DNA of 64,000 nucleotides from Eutreptiella sp. 'Long Island Sound 2002'. Its lineage: Eukaryota; Euglenozoa; Euglenophyceae; Eutreptiales; Eutreptiaceae. The notes below the pieces were generated by a model that was given only the letters and a program-made list of their open reading frames with translations, searched no databases and was not told where the DNA came from. The DNA lies in the NCBI GenBank assembly GCA_964036045.1, contig OZ038384.1, forward strand, positions 46,314,851 through 46,378,850. The letters run 5' to 3'. Shown here one piece after another: positions 1 through 11,469 of this stretch (position 1 is its first letter; each line of letters begins with the position of its first letter). Position numbers and translations under genes: made by a program.

Positions 1-3000
1 TGGATGTGGTCATAGGTGGATCCAATGGTGTGGACCACTTATATTGCTTGGGTTGTTGCATTGTGTGTTCTTTTCTTGGGGATTTCTCCTTGGACAACGT
101 TGGACAAACGGGAGAAAAGCGTTGCGGCAACACGAGTTGCGAGCGGTGGGAGCGACCAGGTGATTGCACCGCCCACAATTTCAGGGTGGAATCCTCCCCC
201 CTCAGTACCCTGGGTCCTAGGCTAGCGGCAGGCATCGATTCTGCAACAATCCGTGTCGCCAATCGCCCACAGGAAGCGCCACTGTGAAGCGCACAGATTT
301 TGTACTATTATTTGGCAAATGGCGATTTTAGCTCATCGCTGCATGTCGTACCTTTTGCGGCCTATAAATCAGGCAACATGGCAGCAAATCTGGGAATTTT
401 CAAATGGATGAGTAGCCTGGGTCTCAATCTACAGATCTACTATAAAAATCCAGAAAAGACCACAAATTCCCAGAGAAATCCTTGCGACTGTGAAGGACAG
501 GCCGTTTCAGCCTGGCATTTGGCAAATCACCCCAGCGTCGTAAGTGGCGCACCATGTGAAAATTGCAATCCTGATCAGTGGGTGTTTTTTTCATTGGAAC
601 GATGTGGAAGAGGGGGTTTAAGAAGGATTTGCAAACTTGCCACATTAACGTTTACGATGCTGGCACCCTAAACTGGAAAGGGTGTGGGAGGGAAATTAGT
701 GAGTTGGCTGGAAGAATTGAAACCCTCCCAGAGGGAACAGAGACTACACCCCCATTCCTCTGCATGTCTTTCTTCACAGCCTGTGAAAGGTGATGGGGAT
801 TATTCACCATCATGAATTGTTGTGCAGAAGGAGAACAGGGATAGTTTTCCTCCGGCCATCACTTCTCGTTGCGCAACATTTTCTCCTTCCTGTGGTGAAT
901 TGTGCGCATGGTGCAAGTGACGTAGATAGTTTTTGTGCAAGTGCCAGAAAAAACAGTTGTTGCAGGCTCTATGCAGATAAAGTAGCATGGCCAAAAAGCA
1001 TTCATTGGTTTGTCATGTGTGTTTTGCACAAAGCTGTAAGTAATCAAATTGTTTCCTTCTTGGGTGGTCTGTTGCACATTTTCCCTCAACATCCTGTTTT
1101 GTAGGTCTGCCATCATGATGTGGTTTGATTGCACCAGCCTGCATTGGCACCGATAGAAAGCCCTCCTTGCATATTCCTTCCGCACGCCAATGGGAAGGTT
1201 GAGTACATTGGGGCAACCAGAAAATGGGCCTTTGAACCGGTTGGTTTTGGCCTTTGGGCTGAAAATTAGCATTGTTTCCTGGCTCAAAACAAGACTAGTG
1301 TAAAAATTGAATTTTTGTTCAAAAAAGGCCATTTGGGAGAGCGGCCCATCGTGTGCAAGTTTGGTGGGGGCACAAATCAATGCACAAGGAGAACTTGGCC
1401 CATTGGCCCATTGGCGTGCAAGTGGTGCAACAAAAGCACAGTCTGACACCTCCCCTGCAAAACAAGAGCATCACAAAAAGTGTGCAACAACCCAAAAACT
1501 GCACCCTCCCAAGGTGCAAAAATTTTGGTTTCTCACCAAACGCTTTTGAAACACCTATGACAAGCAACTAACTGTTTTCTGGCCTGGCTGTTATCTGTGT
1601 AGCCCCTTGCAGCTATTTTTTACGGTGCAAGAAAGTAAATTCATGGTGCTTGCACTGTAGATGATGTAGATACAATTGACCACAGGTAGGTAAAAAGCTG
1701 GGCAACAAGAAACCAAGGGTGGGGAGAAATTATCCCTGTTCTGTTGACGTTGTGATTTATTGTTTACAGCACCAGCACAATCAAATTTTACGGCGCTGGC
1801 ACCGTAAACAATAGGCTATGAACATGCCTTACTTCTTGGGCAGTAGTCAGTTCCACTAGGGGCGGGGGCTGACAACCAAAACAAGCAGGCAGGGGAGTGG
1901 TTGTGTGGGGGATCTCAAATGTACACCCCCAAACCTGCAAGCATGCAACCCCAAGATTTTTTGGGGGGATACTGTTTACCACCTGTACACCCTTGTTTGA
2001 GTTACCCCCTCACATTTTGTGGCGCCAGTGCCGAAAACGTTTACAGAGGTGGCGCCATAAACATTTACCCACTACAGAACGATCCCCCCCCCTCGCCCAT
2101 TGGGGGTAAATGTTTACTGGTGTGTCCATCCACCATAGTTCAAGAGGGGGATCGCACTTAGCATAACTGGGTGGTATAGATGGACTATGCAGACCCATCA
2201 CGGTTTGTCCATCTCTGCCCTCCTTCATCATGCAGGATCAACATGTTTTGATTGTGGTATGTTCAAAATAGCGGGAAAGTGGCAACATTTTTATGGTGCC
2301 AGTGCCGTAAACTTTTGGGTAAGTAGTAGTCAAAACAAGGGGTATGTACTGGCCCAAGTTTAAAAAAAAATCACAATGTTGACAGATTGTTTGGGGCATA
2401 TTTCATCCGAATTGCTACCTCGCAATTATCCATTCGAGATGTCTTCTGACGTATTCGAAAATTCATCCTTAACACGTTTCTCATTTTCTGGATTTTTTTT
2501 CATGCATTTCCCTGGGCGTGTAAGTGGTGCTTCACAGCAATTCCGAACAAGGTCTGGAGCCTGCAAAATTAGGTTGGAATGCCACTCAAACCGTGTGTTT
2601 CAAACAAAACCCGAGCTAGAAAACATGTGGAATTTCCCTGAAATTCCTAGATGTTTACGGCGCTGGCACTGTAAACCTTTTCGTTGGCTATGTATTTCTG
2701 TCCCACAGGTTAGAAGCTCTGTCGTGTGCACGTTTTTCAAAAAAGTGCATTTTTCACGGTGCCCTGGGTTTTGGAGGTTTACGGCTCTACGTGTGTGAGG
2801 GCACAGCAGTAATCGCTGTAGACTTTACCATAGGGAGCACCACAGGAGACTGTGCCCACAATAACGCAAAGGGAAAGATCCCATTACGCCATTCCGCCAT
2901 TCCGGGTGTCCTCCATGATGTTGGCCTCCCCGGGCCCGTGGCTGGCATGGCATGAAAGATTTTGGGATGGCTTCAGCTACAGATATCACCTTGCCTTGCC

Positions 3001-3086
3001 CCGCAGCCCTGCCACAGCCACGCGCGCTATCCTGCTCACGCCTGCTACACTTCCAGGCTCCTGTCACACCTTTGCCATCCCAACAG
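1..3086. other. Non-coding, no gene recognised
   Basis: No open frame here has convincing protein character; the short ORFs overlap on both strands and have no recognisable motif. The stretch is moderately AT-rich and holds dispersed TTTACGG...CCGTAAA hairpin motifs, annotated separately. The last part ends in a pyrimidine-rich run and CAG at about 3060-3086, the acceptor used by the exon starting at 3087, so this could be intron or upstream intergenic DNA. Confidence 0.6.
1761..2678. repeat. Dispersed TTTACGG/CCGTAAA hairpin motif cluster
   Basis: A short inverted motif of the form TTTACGG-(C/T)GCTGGCA-CCGTAAA recurs at 1787-1812, about 2018-2065 (two degenerate halves), 2293-2313 (opposite orientation) and 2652-2678. 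Further partial copies lie at 651-671 and 1761-1778. Each copy can fold into a hairpin with a 7-bp stem and a loop containing GCTGGCA. Copies occur in both orientations with unrelated flanks, which suggests a small dispersed element rather than a tandem array. Confidence 0.6.
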
Positions 3087-3404
3087 GTCGCGCGGCATGC
3101 CATGCTAGACATCCTCACGACCTTCAACGTGCTGACGGGTGCGACCAGCAGCTACCGCCTAAGTTTCCTTCAGCAGCCCGAGTTTCCTATGCTGCTGGGG
3201 ATGCTGCAGCCTGACGCCCCTTCCAGTGTGGCCCTAGAGTTGCTGTACATCATCAACAATTTGGTGGTGCACTATGGAGAGGACGCTACGTACCATGCAT
3301 TTGGGGGCCTTGAGTCGCTGGCGGTGATCGCGAGCGTTGCTACGCTGCTCGGGCATGTGGCGGGCCTCGTACAACTCAGCATCGCAACTGACGAGCACCT
3401 CCAG
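3087..3404 (+). CDS. Internal exon, armadillo/HEAT-like helical protein
   Basis: This 318-bp exon codes for 106 residues with no stop. It is preceded by an acceptor (CCAACAG) and followed by a donor (CAG|GTCACG), phase 0 at both ends. The translation is rich in Leu, Val and Ala with an amphipathic helical pattern, for example QPEFPMLLGMLQPDAPSS, then ALELLYIINNLVVHYGEDAT and GGLESLAVIASVATLLG. This resembles armadillo- or HEAT-type repeats. The other exons of its gene are uncertain; candidates lie at 3.48-4.06 kb and it could join the 5278 exon. It may act as a protein-interaction scaffold. Family assignment is by pattern only. Confidence 0.55.
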
Positions 3405-3478
3405 GTCACGCTGTGCTTGTGAGTCTTGCTGTAGTTAGGGCAAAGGGGGCGTGCCGCTATTTGGCCTTTTTTTTTGAG

Positions 3479-4060
3479 GTAGTTGATGACTCCTCTAAGC
3501 AGGAGCGCTGGAAAACGTTGCTGCTCAAAAGCGTTGATGCCGACGAGCGATTCCAGGACTCTCACAATCATTCTGTCGGGGCAGTGTGCGCACCTGCGCT
3601 TTGGAGTAAGTGCAAATTCAAAACCACGGATGTATGATATGACGATCAGGCAATTGTATTTGGGGCGGGTCTGAAGGCCGCCTGAATATGCTGCTTATTG
3701 TGCTGCACTTGTTTTGTCTTCCAATGGTGAATGCCATGGCCCTTCAGCTTCTGTGGCATGGGCATGGGAGGCCGTGGAACTGCTCCAATCCTTCATGCCC
3801 CCTTGGTGACGCAGGGCGCTCTAGGCACATGTTTGAAGGTCTGGGGTCCATGCAACATGTGCTGAAGTGCCTGGTAGCGGCATGCAGAGCAATGGTCAAC
3901 TTGCATGCCAGGCCTGCTTTCAGCACTTCAAGCGAAACACAAAACTGCAAATTGTGCAACTACACAGAACCAACGTGGTAAGTGAGGTCCCAGTTCTGTG
4001 CAGTCTGCCTTGGCTTCAGTATAGATATGCCCGAGGACGTCTACCCCCCTTGGAAGGCAA
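3479..4060 (+). other. Candidate downstream exons, uncertain frames
   Basis: Two stretches look partly coding. One is about 3479-3606, following a T9-rich tract and ending at a GTAAGT donor; it gives a charged peptide beginning VVDDSSKQERWKTLL. The other is about 3726-3970, with a Cys-rich reading (WNCSNPSCPLGD, then a CQAC pair in another frame) ending at GTAAGTGAG. In green algae, Cys-rich MYND fingers often follow armadillo-like regions, so this could be a MYND remnant, but the Cys/His spacing is incomplete and the frames do not join cleanly. Treat as tentative. Confidence 0.25.
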
Positions 4061-5277
4061 TACTGTCAGTTTGTGCTGTTTGGTGCTACACTGACCCTTC
4101 GCCACCTTTCATCACCCTAAGCAACTGTCACTGACCATACCAGGACCTTCCTTGGTGGCTGCCAGCCCGGGGGTTAATTTTTGAGCAATGAAGGATGTTC
4201 CAGGAGGCGAGGCTGGCGTCCAAGGCACCCTGCGGGTGAAAGCCCACCCAAAGGTATATTCTTATACCTACCGGTTGTGTACCTACCAGCTGGGGTGCGC
4301 AATTTACTCCAAACCCCAGGCTGACGTTGCTGTGCACATTAATCAGTGGTTGTGAGCATGAGGCCACACAGCAGCTGAGCAGGTGGTTCGGATGTGATTC
4401 ACGGTTGTGGGCACCTTACCTCAGGCCAACTGCCATCTCTGACCTTTAGGGCAGGCATCCTTTTCTTGGTCCTGATGCCGACATGCATTCTGCTGCTGGT
4501 CTACACCAACAATTTGAGCAGTCGCTAGGGCATCAGGGAAGATCATTCTGTACCGTAAGCCACCCCAATCTACCAGTATCTCCTCCGTTCTTCAGGGACC
4601 CCAACCTTTTTCTTGCTTTTGTGCTTCTTCTCGCCCTACCAACGACTGGACCGGCACGGCAGATCTCCACTATGCTACAGTCGCAGCAGTGGACCTCATA
4701 CACATCTTAACCCCACCTCTGCAATGTCATCAATATACACATGGTCTCCAACAGTTGATCTCATGAGGGACCTCCAGCACGAGCCCATGAAGTTGCAGGG
4801 AAAGCGGCTCTTTCATTTCATTCGCATTTTGAAAATTTTGCGAACTTGATTGTTGTGCGTGCCATCGGCACACATCAAAAGGATGCTGTTTGGTGGATGT
4901 CTCTGATGTCGATTCGGAACTCATTGTTAATTGCCAGCTCATGGTGCTGGACCTTGTAAATTTGAGAGCCACCAAACAGGAGGGAATTTTGCATTGGTGC
5001 TTGGGCCATTCTGCCGTATAGCACAACTACACACCAGTCCCCACAAAATGTTCATAGTGCTATGCCCCCTGGCAGGGGGGAGGGGGGAAGACACCCTTTC
5101 CAAGCATGTGCAGCCGCAGCATGCTGCAGCATGCCGCAGCTGAGCAAACCAACTCAAAGCCTGGGATCGAGGGAGCGATGCTGGGGCCACACCGACTCCC
5201 GAATGTTCTGGAAGTGACATGCCAACACCCCCAATGCCAAGTAGTGTTTCAGCCCCCTTCCCTCTTCCCCTGTCCAG
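4061..5277. other. Probable intronic or intergenic sequence
   Basis: No clear gene. A 63-codon open stretch at about 4845-5013 (+ strand) includes VDVSDVDSELIVNCQLMVLD and could be a missed exon. A 55-codon ATG frame lies at 4188-4355. Neither has flanking splice sites good enough to call. The block ends in a strong pyrimidine tract and CTGTCCAG, the acceptor of the large exon at 5278. A GCATGCTGCAGCATGCCGCAG simple repeat lies near 5108-5130. Confidence 0.5.
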
Positions 5278-7746
5278 GTCGGCAGCGCAGGTCTGGCGGT
5301 GCTGAGCCGCATGGCCTGTCGGCCTGAAAGCCTATCAGAGATAGTGCAGGACCTGCCGCTTGACCACTTGGACATATTGGAGGGCCACGAAGCGTTGGCA
5401 GCAGATGCGTCCCGCCTGAGGGCCGCGCTTGCAACGCTGCCGATCATGGATCCACTGCCCATACTGGGTGGCCCGGCAGTGGCAGGATCCCCTGTGACAC
5501 CAGCCCGTTCGGTGACACCAGGTGCGCCGGCAACGCTGACGCCTCCCGTCATTGGCCTGGTGCCCCGCAGCTCGCCCTTCCCCACGGCCGAGTCGGCGGT
5601 ACCGCTGGAGGTGGATGCGCTTCCGACTGGAAGCTCAGCCCACTTCGACCCGGGGGTGTACGCCTCTCATTTCTCGACGCCGGAGAGTTCCGAAGAGCCG
5701 ACGTCCGTCCCGGCATCGCCGCACGCGATGCCGGTCCCGGAGTCCCCTCAAGAGGTGCTGGCAGCGGCCGCGAACGACAGCCCTGGGCTGCAGCGTGCGC
5801 GGCTTCTGCGGCAGTTGCGGTGGGCGAAGCACCAGAGCGACCTCATCGAACTGGACCAGCGCGCAACGCAGGAGAAGCGCGGCCTAGACCAGCAGCAGGA
5901 CGCGCAGCGCCAGCTGATGCTGCGGAGGCTGCAGCTGGGGCTTGAGCTGTGCGCATTGGGCCGCCGTGACCGCGCCGCGACGCAGATCCAGAAGATGGTG
6001 CGGGGGTATCACACCCGCATCTGGGTGGCGGGGTACCGCCCGCTGCTGCTCGTGCAGCGTGGGCCGCGATGGCAGTTGGGCGCGCTGCAGCGGCACGTGC
6101 GGCAGGCGCTCGCAGACTCGGAGGCTTCGGAGAGGGACATGCTTCAGGGCCAGGCCGCTCAGGGCCGCAGTGAAGCCCATCGGCGCTGCGCCGACCGCCG
6201 GGACGTCGAGGCGCGCATCGCCCGGCTCGAGCAGGAGCGCGCCGACGCGCGCGAGTTCAGGCGGATCGAGGCGGAGATTTCCGAGGCGCTTGAGCAGGAG
6301 CGCACGGTGGCGGTGGCAGTGCAGCCTGCGTGGGTGGGGGTCATGCCGAGCGAGCAGGTGCACATGCTCAAGGCCCTGCAGGCGAAGGAGGAGTGGGCCC
6401 GTGCCTCAGTGTGTGGCGCGGAGCAGATCGCATGGGAGCTCACGGAGCAGCGCGCAGTCCATGGGCAGCGCACGGCGCTCGAGGAGGGCGCGTGGCGGCA
6501 GCGCGAGGCACTCAAAGGGGAGGTCCGCGCGGAGGTCAAGCGGTCGGTGCTCCGGGAGGTGCGCCAGCAGTGGATCCAGCTCCATAGAATGCGGCAGCTG
6601 CGGCCACTGTTGCGCAACAGGTCGCCGCAGGTCCCCATGATGGACCCCCGGCGACCCCCGACGGAGGCCCCCGCAGGTACGTTCACGGACCCCCTTGTGC
6701 AGAGGCTGCGGGGGCAGATGCGTGACCTCAAGGAGGTGCACTTGAAGCTGGAGGCCACTCTGGGCCGCGGGGATGTGCTGCGTGCGGCCGCGCCTGCGCA
6801 GGGCCCACTGGCGCACCGGCTGCGGCACCAGACCGGGGAAGTGGTGCAGCTCCGGAAGGACCTCGAGGCGGCCCTCGGCAAAAAGCGCGCTGGGGCCGGG
6901 CTGTGGGACGCTGGGGGCAGTCCGGATGCGCTCGTGCACCGGCTCCGCCGCGAGATGAGCGAGCTGCAGCGCGTGCGGCGGGAGCTGGAGGCCACGCTGA
7001 AGGCTGGCGGGGCCCCGCTGTGGGCTCGATCCCCAGCCCCCACATGTGCTCCACTGGACCCCAGGCTTGACGCCGCGGTGGGGGCGGTGCAGCCTGCCCT
7101 ATTCACAGAGGCGGCGGTGGCTGTGCCACCGCCCCGCCCCTGCTTTGCGGCCCTTGCCGCAGCCGTTGCCGCCGTCGTCCAAAAGGAGCAGTCGGACCGG
7201 GCGCACTTGACGAGTGCCCAGCAACAGGAAAGCGACGTCCTGCTGGCACTTGCCCAGGCCCATTGGGCGGCGGCCCGTGCTGCCAATCCCGTCCCCCACT
7301 GTGTCCTCATCCAGGCCCATGCCCGTGCGCGGCTGGCGGTGGTGCGCGTGACCGACCTCCAGCTCCGCCGGTCGCACCACCAGCAGGAGGCCGCTGTGCA
7401 CGTGCAGCGGTGCGTGCGGGGCCACATAGCGCGGCGCCACGTCTGGCGGCTGCTGACGCTACGGAAGTTTATGTGGGGGGAGGAGCGCGGCCGCAGCACT
7501 GAGGAGTGGAATGAAGAGCAGGACCGCGGCGGTCTCCAGGTGCAGAGGCCTGTGCCCCCATATCAGGCTGGCCCGGCCCCGGCGACGCTGTCCCTGATGG
7601 AGGTTGTGCTACCGCCGCGGGTTGGGCTGCAGGAAGTGCTCCAGGAACAGATGAACGGCGCCCAAAAGGAGCTGCAGCAGCTGGAGGGCGAGCTGCAGGC
7701 AGAGATCACTGCGGCGCAGTGTGTGTTACTGCAACGTGACATGGAG
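5278..7746 (+). CDS. Large exon of an IQ-motif, coiled-coil protein
   Basis: This 2,469-bp exon (823 codons, GC-rich) is bounded by TGTCCAG|GTC and GAG|GTACCG, phase 0 at both ends. A Pro/Ser/Thr-rich disordered segment comes first, then Gln/Arg-rich coiled coil. A clear IQ motif, IQKMVRGYHTR, starts at base 5986. A second, VQRCVRGHIARR, starts at 7402, and a weaker IQAHARARLAVV lies just before it. Three copies of a roughly 40-residue repeat (pattern RLRxxMxxLxxVxxxLEATL) lie at about 6680-7010. IQ motifs bind calmodulin or EF-hand light chains, so a calcium-responsive scaffold or cytoskeletal protein is likely. The exon has neither the start nor the end of the protein; the next exon is either 8248 or 60261. 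Confidence 0.8.
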
Positions 7747-8247
7747 GTACCGTCTTTGCCCTACCCCAGGTCTGCGCTTGAAGAGGGGAGGCCCCCCCCC
7801 CCCCCCCGCTGGCTTCTGGGTCAGCCCTGTCAACCGCTTCTGCCTGCCCGCAACAGCCCTCCAACCAGTTTGTACCCGCCAGAAATTGTTTCCCAACTGG
7901 TTTTCCAACCACCGGTAACCACTTTTGCTCGCATTCTTGAGGGGACCAAACCTAATTGTCCTACGTTGTTGTTGCCCTGTGAGGTGCGGTGCTGCTGAGC
8001 TGGTGCCCCATTTCACCCTGCATGCCCTCAGGACTGCATTGTATATGCCATGGTCTATAGCTCAGCAACAAAATGCCATTGTCTTGGGTTTGTGCTGGTA
8101 CCCGTGTCTTCTACAACCGCAGCAGTGCAAATGAGCAGGTTCCTGCTACTATTCTGGGCCCCTCACAACGCCCTGGTGATTAAGTACGCATACAATATGA
8201 GGTGAATGGGAAGGCAGCCACATGTTCCCGAGGGGCTGTGGTCTCAG
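7747..8247 (+). other. Intron (501 bp if the 8248 exon is used)
   Basis: Begins GTACCG and ends GTCTCAG. It contains a C12 run at about 7795-7806. The frame of the preceding exon stays open for 84 codons into this sequence (to 7998) but becomes low in coding character after GAG|GTACCG, so splicing at 7746 is preferred. If 8248 is not a real exon, this is the start of a much longer intron. Confidence 0.45.
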
Positions 8248-8391
8248 AAAGCAGACGAGGTGCCAGCTGAAGAGGTTGACAGTTCCGAAATTCTGTCGGC
8301 TTGTCAACTCTGTGCTAGCCCTGGTGTACAGAAGTGTGGTTCCTGTGAGTTGACATTCTGCCAACCCTGCCATCAGGGCCATACATGTTAG
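8248..8391 (+). CDS. Candidate terminal exon with B-box-like zinc cluster
   Basis: After the acceptor CTCAG the phase-0 frame reads 47 residues to a TAG stop. The C-terminus is Cys/His-patterned: CQLC, then KCGSC, FCQPC and HQGH. The spacing C-x2-C-x6-C-x2-C-x4-C-x2-C-x3-H resembles a B-box-type zinc-binding module. It would join the 5278-7746 exon in phase and provide a stop codon; an AATAAA signal lies downstream at about 8979. The alternative is that it is a chance open stretch in a long intron. The Cys/His spacing argues for a real domain, but the module is short and lacks the second His usually present. Confidence 0.4.
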   Translation, partial: KADEVPAEEVDSSEILSACQLCASPGVQKCGSCELTFCQPCHQGHTC

Positions 8392-8799
8392 GTGACCATA
8401 TGTTGTTGTACATCAATTATTTTGCCGTGTGCAATCCAAATTCTCTTTGGACTGCAAGAAAGTCATGTGATACCGATTTTCAGGCTGTTTTTTGAGTGCC
8501 AATGTTGCTGTAGTACCTTTCTGTGTGGGTCTAATTGGGGGAGTGAAAGCTGTGTAATTGCCCCAAACGGTGTGCACCGTGCACCCGTTCCCACTGAAAG
8601 CCCTTTTTAGCCCTCCTCCCCCTCAAAGTGCATCTCTGCCCTCCCCCTCCTGTCGGTGCATGTTCCATGTCTATGTGCCCATGCCCCTGTCCAGACTCTG
8701 CAGCCCCTTGTCCAGCAACCTGCTTAACCATGGACCTGTCGGGCAGGCGTCTCCTCGCCCCATGTCCTGTCACGGGGCTGGTGCCAAAGTAGTGCCGAG

Positions 8800-8985
8800 T
8801 GTATGTGGATTGTATGTGGACTGTGTGCCGATGGTATGTGTCTTGTGTGAAGATTGTGTGCGGATTGTGTGAAGATTGTGTGCGGATTGCATGCGGGCTG
8901 TATGTGAATTGTATGCTAATCATAGACAGATTGCGCATTGATTTTGTGCAATTTTGTTGAACGTTTTGGAGCTAGTCAATAAAGC
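8800..8985 (+). repeat. Degenerate 11-bp tandem repeat and AATAAA signal
   Basis: From about 8803 to 8930 the sequence is built from variants of TGTGTGCGGAT and TGTGTGAAGAT. A canonical AATAAA lies at about 8979-8984 and could serve as the polyadenylation signal of a gene ending at 8391, about 590 bp upstream. That distance is long, so the link is weak. Between 8391 and 8800 nothing recognisable is seen. Confidence 0.45.
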
Positions 8986-9264
8986 CGCGTTCAGAGTGTC
9001 ACCACGTGTTGTGTGGCCACACCCCATGGATGCCTGTCATGCTTGTGGCACGGGCTTGCCAAGGGTCTCACCTGCAGGTGTTGCATCTGCTGTCCAAGCC
9101 CAAGTGTGGGCCCCTTGCACTGCTTTGCATGTGGGATGGTTCGATGGGGCCAATACACCAACGGCACCCCCCTCCCCCTTCATCACCAGCAAACCGCTCC
9201 TATGTCCCAAAAATGGTCCTCGAATGTAAGAGATGGGGTTGTGAATTGTGTGTGTTCTCTCGCC

Positions 9265-10093
9265 CTAAGCAGAGCTAGAATTGTTCAATGTGGTAGGTCG
9301 TTGCCCAAGCCCATCGGACCGCACAGGGGTTGGCTGAGCTCTTTGCCCGGAGGTGGACAGCGGGCGGGGGGTCTGCATCTTTGCCATCGTCACTGAGTCC
9401 CGAAAGCGAAAGGGCAGTACCGCGAACGCGCGGTATGCGATATCCATGAACCGCAGGAAGGGGAGAGTTGCCGTGGCCCCTGCATGGACTCCCTGGATTG
9501 TACCCTGGGGGTTACCCATCAGCTGCGCAAGAGTATCCCACTGCCAAGGGCCCAGGGCCAGGGCAAACGAGAAGCCCTCTGTGTGGGTGGCCAGGTGGCC
9601 GGCGTCTCCCAGGCCCACATGGGCTCCTACGATTCGGTGGACGTCTTGGGCGATGGCGTCAAAAATTTGGCCAGGTCAGTGATCAAGACGCTTGGAGGTC
9701 GGTGATGAAGACGTCCACCCGGCGCTGAAGCCTGGCTAGGTTCAACTTCATGTGCACCGTGCGCACCACCTGCTGGAGGGACCCCCCCCGCATACCTCCA
9801 ACGAGGCACGGGCCCCCGAGGGCCCGCTCGTATATTGCTGCCGCCAGGGCATAGAAAGCCGTAGGCTCCAGCTTGGAGATGTGGGAGGAGATGGTTATAC
9901 CCCGGAGGTTTGCCTCCTGGACCGGCTGGTCGGGGTGCTTGAGGAGTAGCGTGACCCGACCGCGCTTGCCAATTGTGCAGCACACCGGGGGGCTGCACAT
10001 GACAACGCACAGGGTGTATTGGTCCGCCTCGGCGGACATTTGGACCCCGGGCCTTGCCCGACTTGGATTGTGTACAGCGACCAAGTTGGCCAT
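9265..10093 (-). pseudogene. Non-LTR retrotransposon reverse transcriptase relic
   Basis: Read on the minus strand, two frames together give the fingers/palm of a reverse transcriptase. LRGITISSHISKL and the downstream GGP match the nucleotide-binding fingers region of non-LTR elements. VFITDLAKFFDAIAQDVH fits palm motif A (first catalytic Asp). GNPQGTIQGVHAGATATLPF fits motif B. The YxDD motif is not seen, so the copy is truncated. A near-tandem duplication at 9670-9713 repeats the VFITDL/VLITDL coding segment and breaks the frame. It is a 5'- and 3'-truncated dead copy; any host coding role is unlikely. Confidence 0.7.
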
Positions 10094-10109
10094 CAGACAC
10101 GAGACATCA

Positions 10110-10350
10110 GACTTTTATGGACTGCCATTACCCAACCATAAACCCACCTAGCCCACCCCCCCTCATGATGCGGTACATCAGCCCCCCCCCCCTCTACAAT
10201 CCACATTGGACATCCTCAATGGAAGATGCCCCCCCCTCTCCAACAATTGTCCGTACCCCCCCCTCCCCCCACGTTGGCCCTTCCATATGTCCTTCTGCCC
10301 CCCCACTCGTGAGTGCTTTCCTGCATCCCCCCCGGAAAATATGGAAGCCC
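10110..10350. repeat. C-rich low-complexity tract
   Basis: Repeated C7-C13 runs separated by short A/T-containing words, for example at about 10154-10192 and 10255-10290. The Pro-rich ORFs here in several frames result from this composition. No gene is seen from 10350 to 10640. Confidence 0.7.
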
Positions 10351-10654
10351 CTCCCTTCCTTCCTTTTGTGGTCAATTTACTTAGCATGTATGTTTGCTTT
10401 GCTGATTATTATTATTGCTACTGGGTTAGTATGTGCATCATTTGCACACCCTTGTGAAATGTATACTTCTGCCATTGTACTGTCATTGTGTAATATGACT
10501 CACATGTGACCTTCTTTGCAACCCCTTCAATGATGATGCATGATGCCCGACAAATGCAGCCGAGGCTTCTCCGTGGCCCTTAACACCAAGTTTCACGAGA
10601 CCTGGTTGGCGGGGGCTGTCCATTGTGCAGCCCAGCACAGACGCTCCGTCACGC

Positions 10655-11330
10655 GTGGGTTAGTGTGTAGCCGCAAACCCCCGTAGGGACCTTATTCTTA
10701 GGCTCAGTTTTGTGCGGACAAAGCTTTTGAAAACTGAAAACAATTCGGCGGCCAAGGAAAGGGGCACACCCCGATGTCCCCATGTCCTGCCTCCTCCATC
10801 AACCCGTTGGTCATGAAGGACAGAATATGCACCACGTCCGCCGGCGGCCAAGGATCATTTGTCGAAACAACAAGAATGCATCTGAGATGGGGCTTTGTAT
10901 TTGTGGTTCTATGAATTTGATTTCAATGTACCATTTAATTGTAGTCATTACTTTGTTTAATGGTGCCCCCCGTGCTTTGTGTACTTCGCTTTCCTTTGCA
11001 GTTCATGTTTGTCTTTGTAGAACGGAAAAGGAATTGGAAAACACCCCCCTCCCCCTTCCCCTTGTATGAGCATTTCGAAAAGCCCCCCCCCCCTTTGGGA
11101 TGTAATATGTCTTGTGGCCTTTCCAAAAAAACACGGCAAACCAAAGTGGAAAAAATGTGTGTGAAAGTATGTCTCATTGGTTTGGTTGTGCCTGTAACTC
11201 GTGTGGTTGCCATGACCTTTTTCTTTGTGAATCCGAATTTCATTGATATAATTTGCACTAGTCACGATGGCGACCCTTGAGGCAGCATAGCCGGCCTACA
11301 GTCTCAGCTCTAACGCTAGGACTGTAGGTG
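10655..11330. repeat. Diverged tandem duplication, copy 1
   Basis: First copy of a unit repeated about 863-867 bp downstream. Shared landmarks are the GTGCTTTGTGTACTTCG block at 10972, the GGAATTGGAAA block with the following C/T-rich stretch, and GGGATGTAATATGTCTTGT at about 11097. The edge sequence CCTTGAGGCAGCA (11275) is also shared. No coding capacity is conserved between copies, so this is a non-coding or long-decayed mobile unit. Confidence 0.6.
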
Positions 11331-11469
11331 AAGTAGCTCAGGTTCTCCAACCCCCTTGCCTGTGTAGTCAAGATTTTTTGCATCCCCTTCAATGATTCTT
11401 ATTGGATGTGTGCAGGCACCCTCTCACCTTGTGGGGATGGATTGTTGGTGTTGGGTTTGTGCGCAGGCA

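Noticed and set aside
6159-7499. 446-codon minus-strand ORF
   Set aside because: Shadow of the GC-rich IQ exon; Ser/Arg-rich with no domain, while the + frame has IQ motifs and coiled coil.
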